Shown here piece after piece: positions 1 through 8,564 of a stretch of 54,006 nt of DNA (within the stretch, counting starts at the first letter, position 1; each line of letters opens with the position of its first letter). Source of the stretch: Saccharothrix sp. (GTDB taxonomy: Bacteria; Actinomycetota; Actinomycetes; Mycobacteriales; Pseudonocardiaceae); contig NZ_JAPSLK010000058.1 in the NCBI RefSeq assembly GCF_031180885.1, positions 1-54,006 on the forward strand, read 5' to 3'. The position numbers were made by a program, and so were the translations under genes. A model generated the notes under the pieces. The model did no database searches, was not told the DNA's origin, and saw only the letters and a list, made by a program, of their open reading frames with translations.

Positions 1-140
1 CCAGCCGGCCCAGCCCAGCCGGCCCAGCCCAGCCGGCCCAGCCCAGCCGGCCCAGCCCAGCCGGCCCAGCCCAGCCGGCCCAGCCCAGCCGGCCCAGCCC
101 AGCCGGCCCAGCCCAGCCGGCCCAGCCCAGCCGGCCCAGC
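1..140. repeat. 14-bp tandem repeat (minisatellite), 10 perfect copies
   Basis: Ten consecutive identical copies of the 14-mer CCAGCCGGCCCAGC run from the first base to base 140. The array then decays into unrelated GC-rich sequence. It is cut by the window edge, so the true copy number is unknown. A 14-bp unit is not a multiple of three, so the array is unlikely to be coding. It lies beyond the 3' end of the Thr-rich surface protein gene. Confidence 0.95.
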
Positions 141-218
141 CGAGCCCGGCCCTCTGCGGCCTGGCCGAGTGCGAGTACGTGTCCAGCGAGCGTCCGCCCG
201 AAGCTCCGCAGCCCCCGG

Positions 219-1136
219 TCAGGTGCGGCGGCGGAGGGCGCTGAACTGGCGGCGCAGCAGCAGGGCGCCGACCAGGATGAAGAAGACCAGGACCACCAGG
301 GTCGAGGTGGTGCCGCTGGTCGAGCTGGTCAGGGCCACGTCCACGCTGCCCACCAGCACGATCCCGCAGTCCGCCCGGATCACGTGCCGCCCCGGCTGGA
401 TGGTCGCGAACTCCACCCGCGTGCTGAACGTCCCCGACCCGTCCGCCCGCGCCTTGCCGACGTCCTCGCCCAGCGACGACAGCTTGACCTCCGAACCGGG
501 CTCGCAACCGGTTCCGGTGGCCGTCAGGGGGTCGCCGGGCTGGATGTTGTCCTTGTCCAGGGTCAGGGCACCGTCGCCGTCAAAAGGCTTCGTGGTCGTA
601 ACCGGCGCCGACGAACTGCTGGAGTCCGTGGTGGTGGTGGTCGTCGTCTCGGTCGTGGTGGTCGTGGGGCGCGTGGTGGGGGCAGTGGTCGTCGGAACGG
701 TGGTCGTGGTGACCGGCGGGGGAGGGGTGGTGGTCGTGGTGGCCGGTGGGCGGGTGGTGGTCGTGGGTGTCGGGATGACGGTGAAGCTGTCGGTCGGGTA
801 CGCGGTCGCCGCGCACACCGGCACCGCGGTCACCCGGTGGCCCCCGGCGGACGCGCCCGCCGGCACGGTGCCGGTGCCCGAACCCGCGCCTCTACCCGCG
901 TGTCTGCCCGAGCCGACGACCTGCTTGCCGTCCCACACGATGCGCACCGTGTAGTCGTTGCAGTCCGGATCGAGGTACACGCCCGTCCACGACAGCGTGA
1001 ACGTGCTCCCCGCCGGACCGGTGTCGGGTGACACGACCGCGGCGGCGGACGGCTGGGCGTGTGCCGGTGTGGACACAAGGGACGTAACGCCATAGGCCAC
1101 GGCACCGAGTAGAGCTAGTGTTCCAGCCGTTCGCAT
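219..1136 (-). CDS. Secreted Thr-rich, C-terminally membrane-anchored surface protein
   Basis: A 305-aa protein with a Sec signal peptide (residues 1-27, ending AHA), a first folded extracellular segment (about 30-118), a mucin-like linker made almost only of Thr and Pro (about 120-185), and a second beta-rich segment (about 190-270) resembling Ig-like cell-adhesion folds. A single C-terminal transmembrane helix (about 280-294) is followed by a short Arg-rich tail. This is the architecture of a wall-spanning surface protein, with the Thr stretch a likely O-glycosylation stalk. ATG at 1136 has GGGAG five bases upstream. It diverges from the membrane protein/kinase pair across only 47 bp. I do not recognise a named family, and the adhesin or stalk role is inference. 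Confidence 0.75.
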   Translation of the reverse strand: MRTAGTLALLGAVAYGVTSLVSTPAHAQPSAAAVVSPDTGPAGSTFTLSWTGVYLDPDCNDYTVRIVWDGKQVVGSGRHAGRGAGSGTGTVPAGASAGGHRVTAVPVCAATAYPTDSFTVIPTPTTTTRPPATTTTTPPPPVTTTTVPTTTAPTTRPTTTTTETTTTTTTDSSSSSAPVTTTKPFDGDGALTLDKDNIQPGDPLTATGTGCEPGSEVKLSSLGEDVGKARADGSGTFSTRVEFATIQPGRHVIRADCGIVLVGSVDVALTSSTSGTTSTLVVLVFFILVGALLLRRQFSALRRRT

Positions 1137-1183
1137 ACCGACTCCCGGACTCGTCCGTGTCCCATGAACTTCGAGGTGCCCCT

Positions 1184-1987
1184 GTGAGACGCATTATGGG
1201 CAGGGTCGGTTTACTGCTCTTCCTCGGGATCTTCCTCGGCGCAGGCACCCCCACCGCGCACGCCGTCACCCCGGACGCGGTCACCGTGAGCGCCATTGTG
1301 GACGGCAAGAAGGTCGGTCCGGACGACGAACTCGTGCTCGACCCCGGGACGTCGACGCGCATCGAAGTGACCGTCCACAACGGAACGGACACCGTCCGCC
1401 ACATCAAGACCGTCCGCCTCACCGGGACCGCGCTGGCGCTGACCTTCTTCTCCTACGACACCACCGTGCCGTTCGACGTCCCCGCGAAGCAGAGCGTCAC
1501 CAGGGCGTTCGTGCTCGACCTCGGCCAGCTCGGCACCCAGGCGACCGGCCTGCTGCCCACCGACATCGAGGTGCTCGACGTCAACCGCGAGGTCCTCGCG
1601 ACCGTCGGCACGACCGGTGACGTGCGGGGCTCGCTGTGGTCGGTGTACGGGGTGTTCGGCATCGCCGTGTTCGCCCTGACCGTGCTGGCGTGGGCCGCGG
1701 CCCTGTGGGGCCTCGCCCGGCGCAAGCTGCCCGCGAACCGGTGGCAGCGCGCCATGCAGTTCCTGCCCGCCGGCGTCGGCACCGGCCTGGTCGCGGTGAT
1801 CTCGCTGTCCGTGCTGCGCGTGGTGGCCCCGTCGCCCGCCGCCGAGATCCCGTTCCTGCTCGGCTCCGCCGCCGCCGCGCTCCTGCTGGGCTACCTGACC
1901 CCGCACCCGTCCCAGGACGACCCGCCGCCCTTCGACCCCGAGGCCACCCAGCGCATCACCCGCCCGCTGCCGGGAGGTGCCGGGTGA
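1184..1987 (+). CDS. Signal-peptide membrane protein preceding a Ser/Thr kinase
   Basis: A 267-aa protein: N-terminal signal sequence (1-27, ending AHA), a beta-rich extracytoplasmic domain (about 28-148), three transmembrane helices (about 152-176, 191-213, 221-239) and a cytoplasmic Pro-rich tail with the motif ATQRITRP near residues 254-261. GTG at 1184 is chosen because GAGGTG lies five bases upstream; ATG 1196 is the alternative. The stop codon overlaps the kinase start, so the two are translationally coupled. The tail threonines could be phosphorylated by the kinase, which is inference. Function unknown. The extracytoplasmic domain may sense or bind something at the envelope. Confidence 0.7.
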   Translation: MRRIMGRVGLLLFLGIFLGAGTPTAHAVTPDAVTVSAIVDGKKVGPDDELVLDPGTSTRIEVTVHNGTDTVRHIKTVRLTGTALALTFFSYDTTVPFDVPAKQSVTRAFVLDLGQLGTQATGLLPTDIEVLDVNREVLATVGTTGDVRGSLWSVYGVFGIAVFALTVLAWAAALWGLARRKLPANRWQRAMQFLPAGVGTGLVAVISLSVLRVVAPSPAAEIPFLLGSAAAALLLGYLTPHPSQDDPPPFDPEATQRITRPLPGGAG

Positions 1988-3600
1988 CCGCGAGCCCCAG
2001 CGTCGTCGCGGCGCTGCCGCAGTACGACGTCGGCGGCCAGATCGGCCACGGCGGCATGGGCGTGGTCTACGCGGGCGTGCACCGGCCGCTGGGCCGTCCG
2101 GTGGCGATCAAGCGCCTGCCCCGGATCCTCGCCGAGGACGCCAGGATGAGCGCCCGGTTCGAGCACGAGGCCCGGCTGCTGGCCCGGCTGGACCACCCGC
2201 ACATCGTGCCGGTCTACGACTACGTCCAGGACCACGGCGAGCACCTGCTGGTGATGGAGAAGCTCGACGGCGGCACGGTGTGGTCCAAGTTCAGCGACCA
2301 CGGCTTCACCCCCGCCCAGTCCTGCGCCCTCCTCCTGGCCACCCTCTCCGGCCTGCACGCCGCCCACGGCGCGGGCGTGCTGCACCTGGACGTGAAGCCC
2401 AAGAACCTGCTCTTCACCGCCCAGGGCGCGTTGAAGGTCGCGGACTTCGGCATCTCCCAGGTGGTCAGCGAGGGCGCAACCCTGGTCACGCACGGCGGCC
2501 AGGTCCTGGGCACCCCCGCCTACCTGGCCCCCGAACAGGCCCTCGGCAACCCGCTGAGCCCGGCCGCCGACGTCTACGGCGCCGCGACCGTCCTCTACGA
2601 GCTGCTCAGCGGCCGTCTGCCGTTCGACAGCGGCGGCGGCGCCCTGGCCATGATCCAGCGCCACGTCCACCAGGAACCCCGCCCGCTGACCGAGGTCCCG
2701 CCACCCCTGGCGGAGGTCGTGATGCGCGGCATCCGGCGGGACCCGCAGGCGAGGTACCGCAACGCGGAGACCTTCGCGATCGACCTGGCCGGCGCGGCGG
2801 CGGAGGTGTTCGGCCGGGACTGGCTGATGCGGGTCGGCCTGCCGGTGCACCTGGCCCCGCAGGTGGCGGCGGCGAGCACCCGCCCGGCCGCGCACCCGTC
2901 GGTGCCGCGGGAGACGCTGAACATCCCGGTCCGCGCGACCGTGGTCGACCAGCCGGCGCCGGTGTGGTCCGGTCAGCAGACCCTGGTGCCGGCGCGGGAC
3001 CTGATCGCCCCGCCGAAGCCCGCGGTGTGGTTCGCGGTGGCGGCGGCGTTGTTCGCGTTGTTGGTGGTGGCCCTGCCGTTCGCGGTGCCGAGCCGGGACC
3101 TGCCGGTCGTGCCGCGGGACCTGAGCAAGCCCGTGGTGGTCGAGGGCGCCACCAGGCTGACGGTCGAGGCCGTGGGCATCACGCTCGCCGACGTCCCCGG
3201 CGCGGGCACGTTCGAACTGCCGGGCGCGACCCGGTGGATCGCGGGCGGCGCGGTGGTCGGGACGGCGCAGACGGCGGAGGGGCCGCGGGAGTTCTCGCTC
3301 CAGCCGACGACCAACCCGATGATCAGCATCATGGGCGCGGGCAGCGCGGTGCTGCTGCTGTTCACGCTGGCCTACCTGGAGTCGCTGCTGAGGTCGCTGC
3401 GCCGGCGGCAGTCCGGCACGGCGGCGGTCGTCGCGGCGGCCCCGCTCGGGTTCGGCCTGGGCGTGGCGGTCTGGCTGTTGCCGACCGTGCTGCTCCGGCA
3501 CGAACCGGCACTGTGGCCGGCCGTCGTGGGCGGCGTCCTGGGCGCCGTCGCGGCCGTCTGCACCGCCATCGCGACCCGTCGAGCCGCACACCAACACTGA
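1984..3600 (+). CDS. Membrane-anchored serine/threonine protein kinase
   Basis: A 538-aa Hanks-type kinase. Kinase domain: glycine loop GHGGMG (21-26), ATP lysine K43, alpha-C glutamate about E62, catalytic segment HLDVKPKN (134-141) with D136, DFG (154-156) and APE (182-184). The usual Arg before the catalytic Asp is Leu, so this is a non-RD kinase. A linker (about 290-345) precedes a C-terminal membrane domain with about four helices (348-368, 445-468, 480-504, 510-530), with an extracellular beta segment between the first two. GTG 1984 overlaps the stop of the preceding gene by 4 bp. The likely partner is that membrane protein. Pkn-type kinases usually have one TM helix, so the multi-helix tail is atypical. 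Confidence 0.9.
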   Translation: MTASPSVVAALPQYDVGGQIGHGGMGVVYAGVHRPLGRPVAIKRLPRILAEDARMSARFEHEARLLARLDHPHIVPVYDYVQDHGEHLLVMEKLDGGTVWSKFSDHGFTPAQSCALLLATLSGLHAAHGAGVLHLDVKPKNLLFTAQGALKVADFGISQVVSEGATLVTHGGQVLGTPAYLAPEQALGNPLSPAADVYGAATVLYELLSGRLPFDSGGGALAMIQRHVHQEPRPLTEVPPPLAEVVMRGIRRDPQARYRNAETFAIDLAGAAAEVFGRDWLMRVGLPVHLAPQVAAASTRPAAHPSVPRETLNIPVRATVVDQPAPVWSGQQTLVPARDLIAPPKPAVWFAVAAALFALLVVALPFAVPSRDLPVVPRDLSKPVVVEGATRLTVEAVGITLADVPGAGTFELPGATRWIAGGAVVGTAQTAEGPREFSLQPTTNPMISIMGAGSAVLLLFTLAYLESLLRSLRRRQSGTAAVVAAAPLGFGLGVAVWLLPTVLLRHEPALWPAVVGGVLGAVAAVCTAIATRRAAHQH

Positions 3601-3604
3601 GACC

Positions 3605-3633
3605 GGGCGCGCACGGTAGGGGAGTGCACGCCC
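3605..3633. terminator. Hairpin between convergent kinase genes
   Basis: GGGCGCGCAC and GTGCACGCCC form a 10-bp stem with one mismatch around a 9-nt loop. The hairpin lies between the convergent Ser/Thr kinase and histidine kinase genes. No U-tract is visible, which is usual for actinobacterial terminators. Assigned from position and structure only. Confidence 0.45.
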
Positions 3634-3639
3634 GAGCGC

Positions 3640-4908
3640 TCAGTCCAGGGTTCGGGCCAGCGGGAAAGTGACCGACACGAGGAAGCCGCCGTCGTCGCAC
3701 GGCCCGGCCTCGAACTTGCCGTCCAACAAGGCGGCGCGCTCGCGCAACCCCACCAAGCCATGTCCCCCGCTGGGCAGCGTGGCGCACTCGTGCGGGGCCA
3801 ACGGCGGGTCGTTGCGGATCTCCACGTGGAGTTCGTCGCTGTCCGCACGGATCTGCACGGACGTCGCCGCGCCCCCCGCGTGCTTGCGGACGTTGGTCAG
3901 GGCCTCCTGGACGGTCCGGTACACGGCGCCCGAAATGGAGGCCGGCAAGTCGTCGACCGGCCCCAGGACGGTCAGGGCCGCCGGCAGGCCCGAAGACGCC
4001 AAGAGCTGCGGCAAGTCCTCGATCCTGGGCTGCGGGGAGTCGTCGCCGGAGGTAGTGCGCAGGACGCTGACCAACTGCCGGAGTTCGTCCAACGTCCGAG
4101 TGCTCAGCATCCGGATCGTCCCGGCGACCTGCTGTGCGTCGGGGTCCGCCGCGGCCATCCGGAGCGCACCGGCCTGCATGGCGATCAAGCTCACCTGATG
4201 CGACACCACGTCGTGCATCTCGCGCGCCAAACGGGCGCGTTCGTCGGCTCGGACGGCGTGGGCGTGCAGCATCCGTTCACGTTCCCGGCTCTCGGCCAGC
4301 TCGGCGATCCGCGCGGACAACTGCTCCCGGGCGTGGGCCAAGAGACCGATCGCGATGGGCATCCCCGCGACGATGCAGCCGTAGATCGCGTTGTGGACGT
4401 GGCTCTTCCAGTCCAGCGCCAGGAACTCCTCCGGCGGCCACAGGAAGAACCGGCTGAACCACACCAACCCCGCCGCGATGTAGGTCTGGGTGGACAGCAG
4501 CTTGCGCCGGGCCAGCGTGCCCAACGCGATCATGGCGGCCAACTGGGCCATGCCGGCCAGGAAACCGGGCACGGTCAGCAGCACCACCGCGAACGGGAAC
4601 CGCCGGCGCAACGCCACGGCCGCGACCGCCACGATGGACAGGGCGTAGTTGTAGACCTTCGCGTCGGGCGCGAACCAGAACCAGACGTCGAACGCGGCGA
4701 TCGCCACGGCGGCCACGTCCAGCAGGAGCTGCCGGTGCCGGGCCAGTATCGCCCGCACCCCGCGGGCAGCCCCGGACAACCGTTCGGTGGGGGCGTCGTC
4801 GACCCCGCCGCTCGGCAGCCTCTCGACAGCGTTGCCGGCCAGGACCCGTCCTCCCGTCTCCGCCATCCGCCGGTCGTCACCGTACTGCGCTGTCAGCACG
4901 CTTGGCAT
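3640..4908 (-). CDS. NarL/DesK-type sensor histidine kinase (orphan)
   Basis: A 422-aa sensor kinase. About five or six hydrophobic helices between residues 60 and 191 form a membrane sensor, followed by a short coiled coil (195-225). The HisKA_3 box REMHDVVSHQVS contains the phospho-accepting H232. The ATPase domain has an N-box with N339 in VQEALTNVRKHA and a glycine box GGHGLVGLRER (381-391). ATG 4908 is chosen over longer in-frame starts because AAGGAG lies six bases upstream. Kinases of this class normally sit beside a LuxR-type response regulator. None is present: pgl lies upstream and the convergent Ser/Thr kinase downstream. Ligand unknown. Confidence 0.9.
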   Translation of the reverse strand: MPSVLTAQYGDDRRMAETGGRVLAGNAVERLPSGGVDDAPTERLSGAARGVRAILARHRQLLLDVAAVAIAAFDVWFWFAPDAKVYNYALSIVAVAAVALRRRFPFAVVLLTVPGFLAGMAQLAAMIALGTLARRKLLSTQTYIAAGLVWFSRFFLWPPEEFLALDWKSHVHNAIYGCIVAGMPIAIGLLAHAREQLSARIAELAESRERERMLHAHAVRADERARLAREMHDVVSHQVSLIAMQAGALRMAAADPDAQQVAGTIRMLSTRTLDELRQLVSVLRTTSGDDSPQPRIEDLPQLLASSGLPAALTVLGPVDDLPASISGAVYRTVQEALTNVRKHAGGAATSVQIRADSDELHVEIRNDPPLAPHECATLPSGGHGLVGLRERAALLDGKFEAGPCDDGGFLVSVTFPLARTLD

Positions 4909-5042
4909 GACCCGCTCCTTCGCCCCCGCCGTCCTCGCACCATCCACCCTCACCCAACGAGACGTCCTGATTACTCGTACGGGACGCGGAGCCGACGACA
5001 AAGTTGCGAGCGCGAACGTCCGGTGAGCGGACACGTGAAACG

Positions 5043-5078
5043 GATCACGCCGCCCACCCGGAGGCGGACGGCGTGATC
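5043..5078. terminator. Terminator hairpin after the pentose phosphate operon
   Basis: GATCACGCCG and CGGCGTGATC form a perfect 10-bp stem. The 16-nt apical region contains further G/C pairs (CCGCC with GGCGG). It lies 17 bases past the pgl stop codon and before the histidine kinase gene on the same strand. It is a good candidate for ending the tkt-to-pgl transcript. Confidence 0.65.
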
Positions 5079-5095
5079 GGGGTTCGAACGCCGGC

Positions 5096-5875
5096 TCAGG
5101 CGAGCGGCGGGGTGAACAGGTCCGGCACCTTCGCCGCCGCGGCCGAGTCGAGCAGCCACAGCGTGCGGCGCTGGCCGTGCGCGCCGGCCGCGGGCAGCTG
5201 GACCTCGCCCGCACCGGTCAGCGCCATGGCCACGGCCGCCGCCTTGCCCGCGCCCGTGGTCATCAGCCACACCTCGCGGGCGCGGCTGGCGGCCCGCAGG
5301 GTCAGGCTCACCCGGGTCGGGGGCGGCTTCGGGCAGTTGCGGACCGCCACGACCGTGCGCTCCTGCTCGTACACGGCGGGGGAGGACGGGAACACCGACA
5401 GCGTGTGCCCCTCCTCGCCCACCCCGAGCAGGCACACGTCGAACGACGGCACCGGGCCGTGGTCCTCCGGGCGGGCCTGCGCGGCGAGCAGTTCGGCGTA
5501 GGCGTCGGCCGCCGCGTCCGGGTCGTCGCCGAACCGGCCGTCGGAGGGCTCCATGACGTGCACACGCGCCGGGTCGACCGGGACGTGGTCGAGCAGCGCC
5601 GCCCGCGCCTGGGTCTCGTTGCGGTCCGCGTGCCCGGAGGGCAGGAACCGCTCGTCGCCCCAGTACAGGTCGACCTTCGACCAGTCCACGGCGTCGCGGG
5701 CCGGGGTGGCGCGCAACTGCTCCAGCACCGCGATGCCGGTCCGGCCGCCGGTCAGCACCAGCGACGCCGAGCCGCGCGCGTTCTGGGCGTCCACCAGCCT
5801 GGTCACCAGCCGGGCCGCCGCGGCGGCGGCCAACAGGTCGCCGTCGCGGTGGACCACCACCTCGGGGCGGCTCAC
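5096..5875 (-). CDS. pgl: 6-phosphogluconolactonase
   Basis: A 259-aa DevB/NagB-fold lactonase that hydrolyses 6-phosphogluconolactone to 6-phosphogluconate, the second step of the oxidative pentose phosphate pathway. Visible family motifs are GGRTG (43-47), the YWGDERF segment (71-77) and GVGEEGHT (151-158), the last corresponding to the catalytic G-x-x-x-D/E-GHTAS motif. The GTG start at 5875 overlaps the opcA stop by 4 bp (GTGA), so it is coupled to opcA. It is the last gene of the operon, with a strong hairpin just downstream. The length is normal for the family. Confidence 0.95.
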   Translation of the reverse strand: MSRPEVVVHRDGDLLAAAAAARLVTRLVDAQNARGSASLVLTGGRTGIAVLEQLRATPARDAVDWSKVDLYWGDERFLPSGHADRNETQARAALLDHVPVDPARVHVMEPSDGRFGDDPDAAADAYAELLAAQARPEDHGPVPSFDVCLLGVGEEGHTLSVFPSSPAVYEQERTVVAVRNCPKPPPTRVSLTLRAASRAREVWLMTTGAGKAAAVAMALTGAGEVQLPAAGAHGQRRTLWLLDSAAAAKVPDLFTPPLA

Positions 5876-7026
5876 GCCTTGGCCTTCGCCGCGGCGGAAC
5901 CCTTGGCGGGCTTGGCCTTCGCGGACTTCGCCGGAGCCTTGGCAGGCTTGCCGTCACCCTTCGCCGCGGCCTTGGCCGGAGCGGGCTTGCCGTCACCGGC
6001 GGCCTCGGGCTTGTCGCCGGCGGGCTTCGCGGAGACCTTGGCCGGGGCGGCGCCGTTGGGGGACGTGACCGGCTTGCGAGCCGCCGCCGCCGTCTTCGCC
6101 GGGGTCCGGCCGCGCACGACCTTGCCCAGCGACCGCAGCGCCAGCTCGTACACCTCGTCCGGGTCCAGCCGGCGCAGCTCCTCGGCCAGGCAGTCGCGGA
6201 TCTCGCGGCGCTGCAGCGCCACCCGCCGCTCCGGCTGGCCGGGCTGGGTCAGCGTGCCGACCTTGCCGTCCGGCCGCAGCAGCTCGACCACCCCGGACTT
6301 GCGCTCCAGCCGCACGTCCACGATGCCCTCGCCGCGCACGGCCTTGCTCCGCTTCACCGGCGCCTTCAACGACCCGGCGAGCCACGCCGCCAGCAGGTCG
6401 GTGGACGGGGAGTCCGCCTCGCCGCTGACCTCGGCCTCGGTCACCCGCTCGTACGGGGGCAGGTCGAACGCCGAGGCGAGCATGGCCCGCCACAGCGTCA
6501 GCCGCGTCCACGCCAGGTCGGTGTCGCCCGGCGTGTACCCGGCCTTGCGCTGGTCCAGTGCCTTGATCGGGTTCTTGTCCGCCGCCGCGTCGGTGATCCG
6601 GCGCTGCGCGAGCCGGCCGATCGGGTCCTGGGCGGGCACGGGCGGCGCCTCGTGCGGCCACCACGCCACCACCGGGGTGTCCGGCAGCAGCAGCGGCACC
6701 ACGCACGACGCGCCCTCGTTGGCCAGCTCGCCGTACAGGCGCAGCACGATCACCTCGGACGCGCCCGCGTCGCCGCCGACCCGGATCTGGGCGTCCAGCC
6801 GCGGCGCGGCCCGGCGGGCGCCCCGCGCGACGACGATCACGCGGCACGGGTGCTCGCGGCTCGCGTCGTTGGCCGCGTCCACCGCGTCCTCGGTCTTCGC
6901 GCCGTCGTCGGTGACGATGACCAGGGTCAGCACCCGGCCGAGGGTGACCGCGCCACCCTCCTCGCGCAGCTGCACGAGCTTGCTGTTGACCTGCGACGTG
7001 GTGGTCGAGGGCAGGTCGATGATCAC
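5872..7026 (-). CDS. opcA: Glucose-6-phosphate dehydrogenase assembly protein OpcA with a Lys/Ala/Pro-rich tail
   Basis: A 384-aa protein. Residues 1 to about 306 are the OpcA domain (starting VIIDLPSTTTSQV), which in cyanobacteria and actinobacteria binds and activates glucose-6-phosphate dehydrogenase. GTG 7026 has GGAGG just upstream and overlaps the zwf stop by 4 bp, so activator and enzyme are coupled. The unusual part is the C-terminus: about 78 residues (307-384) of almost pure Lys, Ala, Pro and Gly, with repeated PAK/KPAK/AKA motifs like actinobacterial histone-like tails. The core alone has the usual family length, so the tail is an added low-complexity extension. Its role (nucleic acid or polyanion binding, or enzyme clustering) is unknown. 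Confidence 0.93.
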   Translation of the reverse strand: MIIDLPSTTTSQVNSKLVQLREEGGAVTLGRVLTLVIVTDDGAKTEDAVDAANDASREHPCRVIVVARGARRAAPRLDAQIRVGGDAGASEVIVLRLYGELANEGASCVVPLLLPDTPVVAWWPHEAPPVPAQDPIGRLAQRRITDAAADKNPIKALDQRKAGYTPGDTDLAWTRLTLWRAMLASAFDLPPYERVTEAEVSGEADSPSTDLLAAWLAGSLKAPVKRSKAVRGEGIVDVRLERKSGVVELLRPDGKVGTLTQPGQPERRVALQRREIRDCLAEELRRLDPDEVYELALRSLGKVVRGRTPAKTAAAARKPVTSPNGAAPAKVSAKPAGDKPEAAGDGKPAPAKAAAKGDGKPAKAPAKSAKAKPAKGSAAAKAKA

Positions 7027-8564
7027 GGACGCCTCCAGTGCCTGCCGGTGCGGGCCAGCATCTCGTCCGCCGACGCCGGTCCCCAGGTGCCTGCCTTGTA
7101 CTTCTCCGGCGCGCCGGTGGCGGCCCAGTGCCTGAGGACGGGGTCCAGGATCTCCCAGGACAGCTCGACCTCGTCGTTCTTCGGGAACAGCGACGGCTCG
7201 CCGAGCAGCACGTCGAGCAGCAGCCGCTCGTAGGCCTCGGGCGACGACTCGGTGAAGGCGTGGCCGTACCCGAAGTCCATCGTGACGTCCCGGACCTCCA
7301 TGGTGTTGCCCGGCACCTTGGAGCCGAACCGCATGGTCACGCCCTCGTCCGGCTGCACCCGCACGACCAGGGCGTTCTGCCCCAGCTCCTCGGTGGCGGT
7401 GTCGTCGAACGGCAGGTGCGGCGCGCGCTTGAACACCACGGCCACCTCGGTGACCCGGCGGCCCAGCCGCTTGCCGGTGCGCAGGTAGAACGGCACCCCG
7501 GCCCAGCGGCGGGTGTTGATCTCGCAGGTGATCGCCGCGTAGGTCTCGGTGGTGGAGTCCTTGGCGAAGCCGCCCTCCTCCAGCAGGCCGGGCACCTTCT
7601 GCCCACCCTGCCAGCCGCCGGTGTACTGGCCGCGCGCGGTGGTCTCGTCGAACGGGCCGACGGGCCGGGTCGCGGACAGCACCTTGACCTTCTCCGCCCG
7701 CAGGTCGCTGGGCCGGAACGACACCGGCTCCTCCATCGCGGTGAGGGCGAGGAGCTGGAGCAGGTGGTTCTGGATCACGTCCCGGGCGGCGCCGATGCCG
7801 TCGTAGTAGCCCGCGCGACCGCCCAGGCCGATGTCCTCGGCCATGGTGATCTGCACGTGGTCCACGTAGTTCGCGTTCCAGATGGGTTCGTAGAGCTGGT
7901 TCGCGAACCGCAGCGCCAGGATGTTCTGGACGGTCTCCTTGCCGAGGTAGTGGTCGATGCGGAACACCGACTCCTCGGGGAAGACCTCGTTGACCACCTT
8001 GTTGAGCTGCTTGGCGCTGCCCAGGTCGTGGCCGAACGGCTTCTCGATGACCACGCGCCGCCACTGCGCCGGGTTGTCGGTGGGCGGGGTGGCCAGGCCG
8101 GAGCGCTTGAGCTGGTTGACCACGGTCGGGAACGCGCTGGGCGGCACCGACAGGTAGAACGCGTGGTTGCCGCCCGTGCCGCGCTCGCGGTCGAGGTCGG
8201 CCAGCGTGGCGGCCAGCGTGTCGAACGCGGTGTCGTCGTCGAAGGTGCCCTGCACGAACCGGATGCCCTCGGCGAGGTGGTCCCAGACCTCCTGCCGGAA
8301 CGGGGTCCGCGCGTACTCCTTCACCGCGTCGTGCACGACCTGCATGAAGTCCTGGTCGGCCCAGTCGCGGCGGGCGAAGCCGACGAGCGCGAAGCCCGGC
8401 GGCAGCAGACCCCGGTTGGCCAGGTCGTAGATCGCGGGCATGAGCTTCTTGCGCGACAGGTCACCGGTCACGCCGAAGATCACCAGGCCGCACGGTCCCG
8501 CGATGCGCGGCAGCCGCTTGTCCCTGGGGTCCCGCAACGGGTTCCGCTTGGTCGGTGCAGTCAC
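7023..8564 (-). CDS. zwf: Glucose-6-phosphate 1-dehydrogenase
   Basis: A 513-aa enzyme that oxidises glucose-6-phosphate to 6-phosphogluconolactone and makes NADPH. The nucleotide-binding loop is GVTGDLSRKK (31-40), followed by EKPFG (174-178) and the active-site motif RIDHYLGKE (202-210). The length is typical. GTG 8564 is chosen because it overlaps the pgi stop by 4 bp and the N-terminus then matches the family. The next gene is its activator opcA. The order tkt-tal-pgi-zwf-opcA-pgl indicates one transcript that can recycle fructose-6-phosphate through pgi. Confidence 0.97.
   Translation of the reverse strand: MTAPTKRNPLRDPRDKRLPRIAGPCGLVIFGVTGDLSRKKLMPAIYDLANRGLLPPGFALVGFARRDWADQDFMQVVHDAVKEYARTPFRQEVWDHLAEGIRFVQGTFDDDTAFDTLAATLADLDRERGTGGNHAFYLSVPPSAFPTVVNQLKRSGLATPPTDNPAQWRRVVIEKPFGHDLGSAKQLNKVVNEVFPEESVFRIDHYLGKETVQNILALRFANQLYEPIWNANYVDHVQITMAEDIGLGGRAGYYDGIGAARDVIQNHLLQLLALTAMEEPVSFRPSDLRAEKVKVLSATRPVGPFDETTARGQYTGGWQGGQKVPGLLEEGGFAKDSTTETYAAITCEINTRRWAGVPFYLRTGKRLGRRVTEVAVVFKRAPHLPFDDTATEELGQNALVVRVQPDEGVTMRFGSKVPGNTMEVRDVTMDFGYGHAFTESSPEAYERLLLDVLLGEPSLFPKNDEVELSWEILDPVLRHWAATGAPEKYKAGTWGPASADEMLARTGRHWRRP

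Noticed and set aside
1..140. CRISPR array
   Set aside because: The 14-bp units are directly adjacent with no unique spacers.
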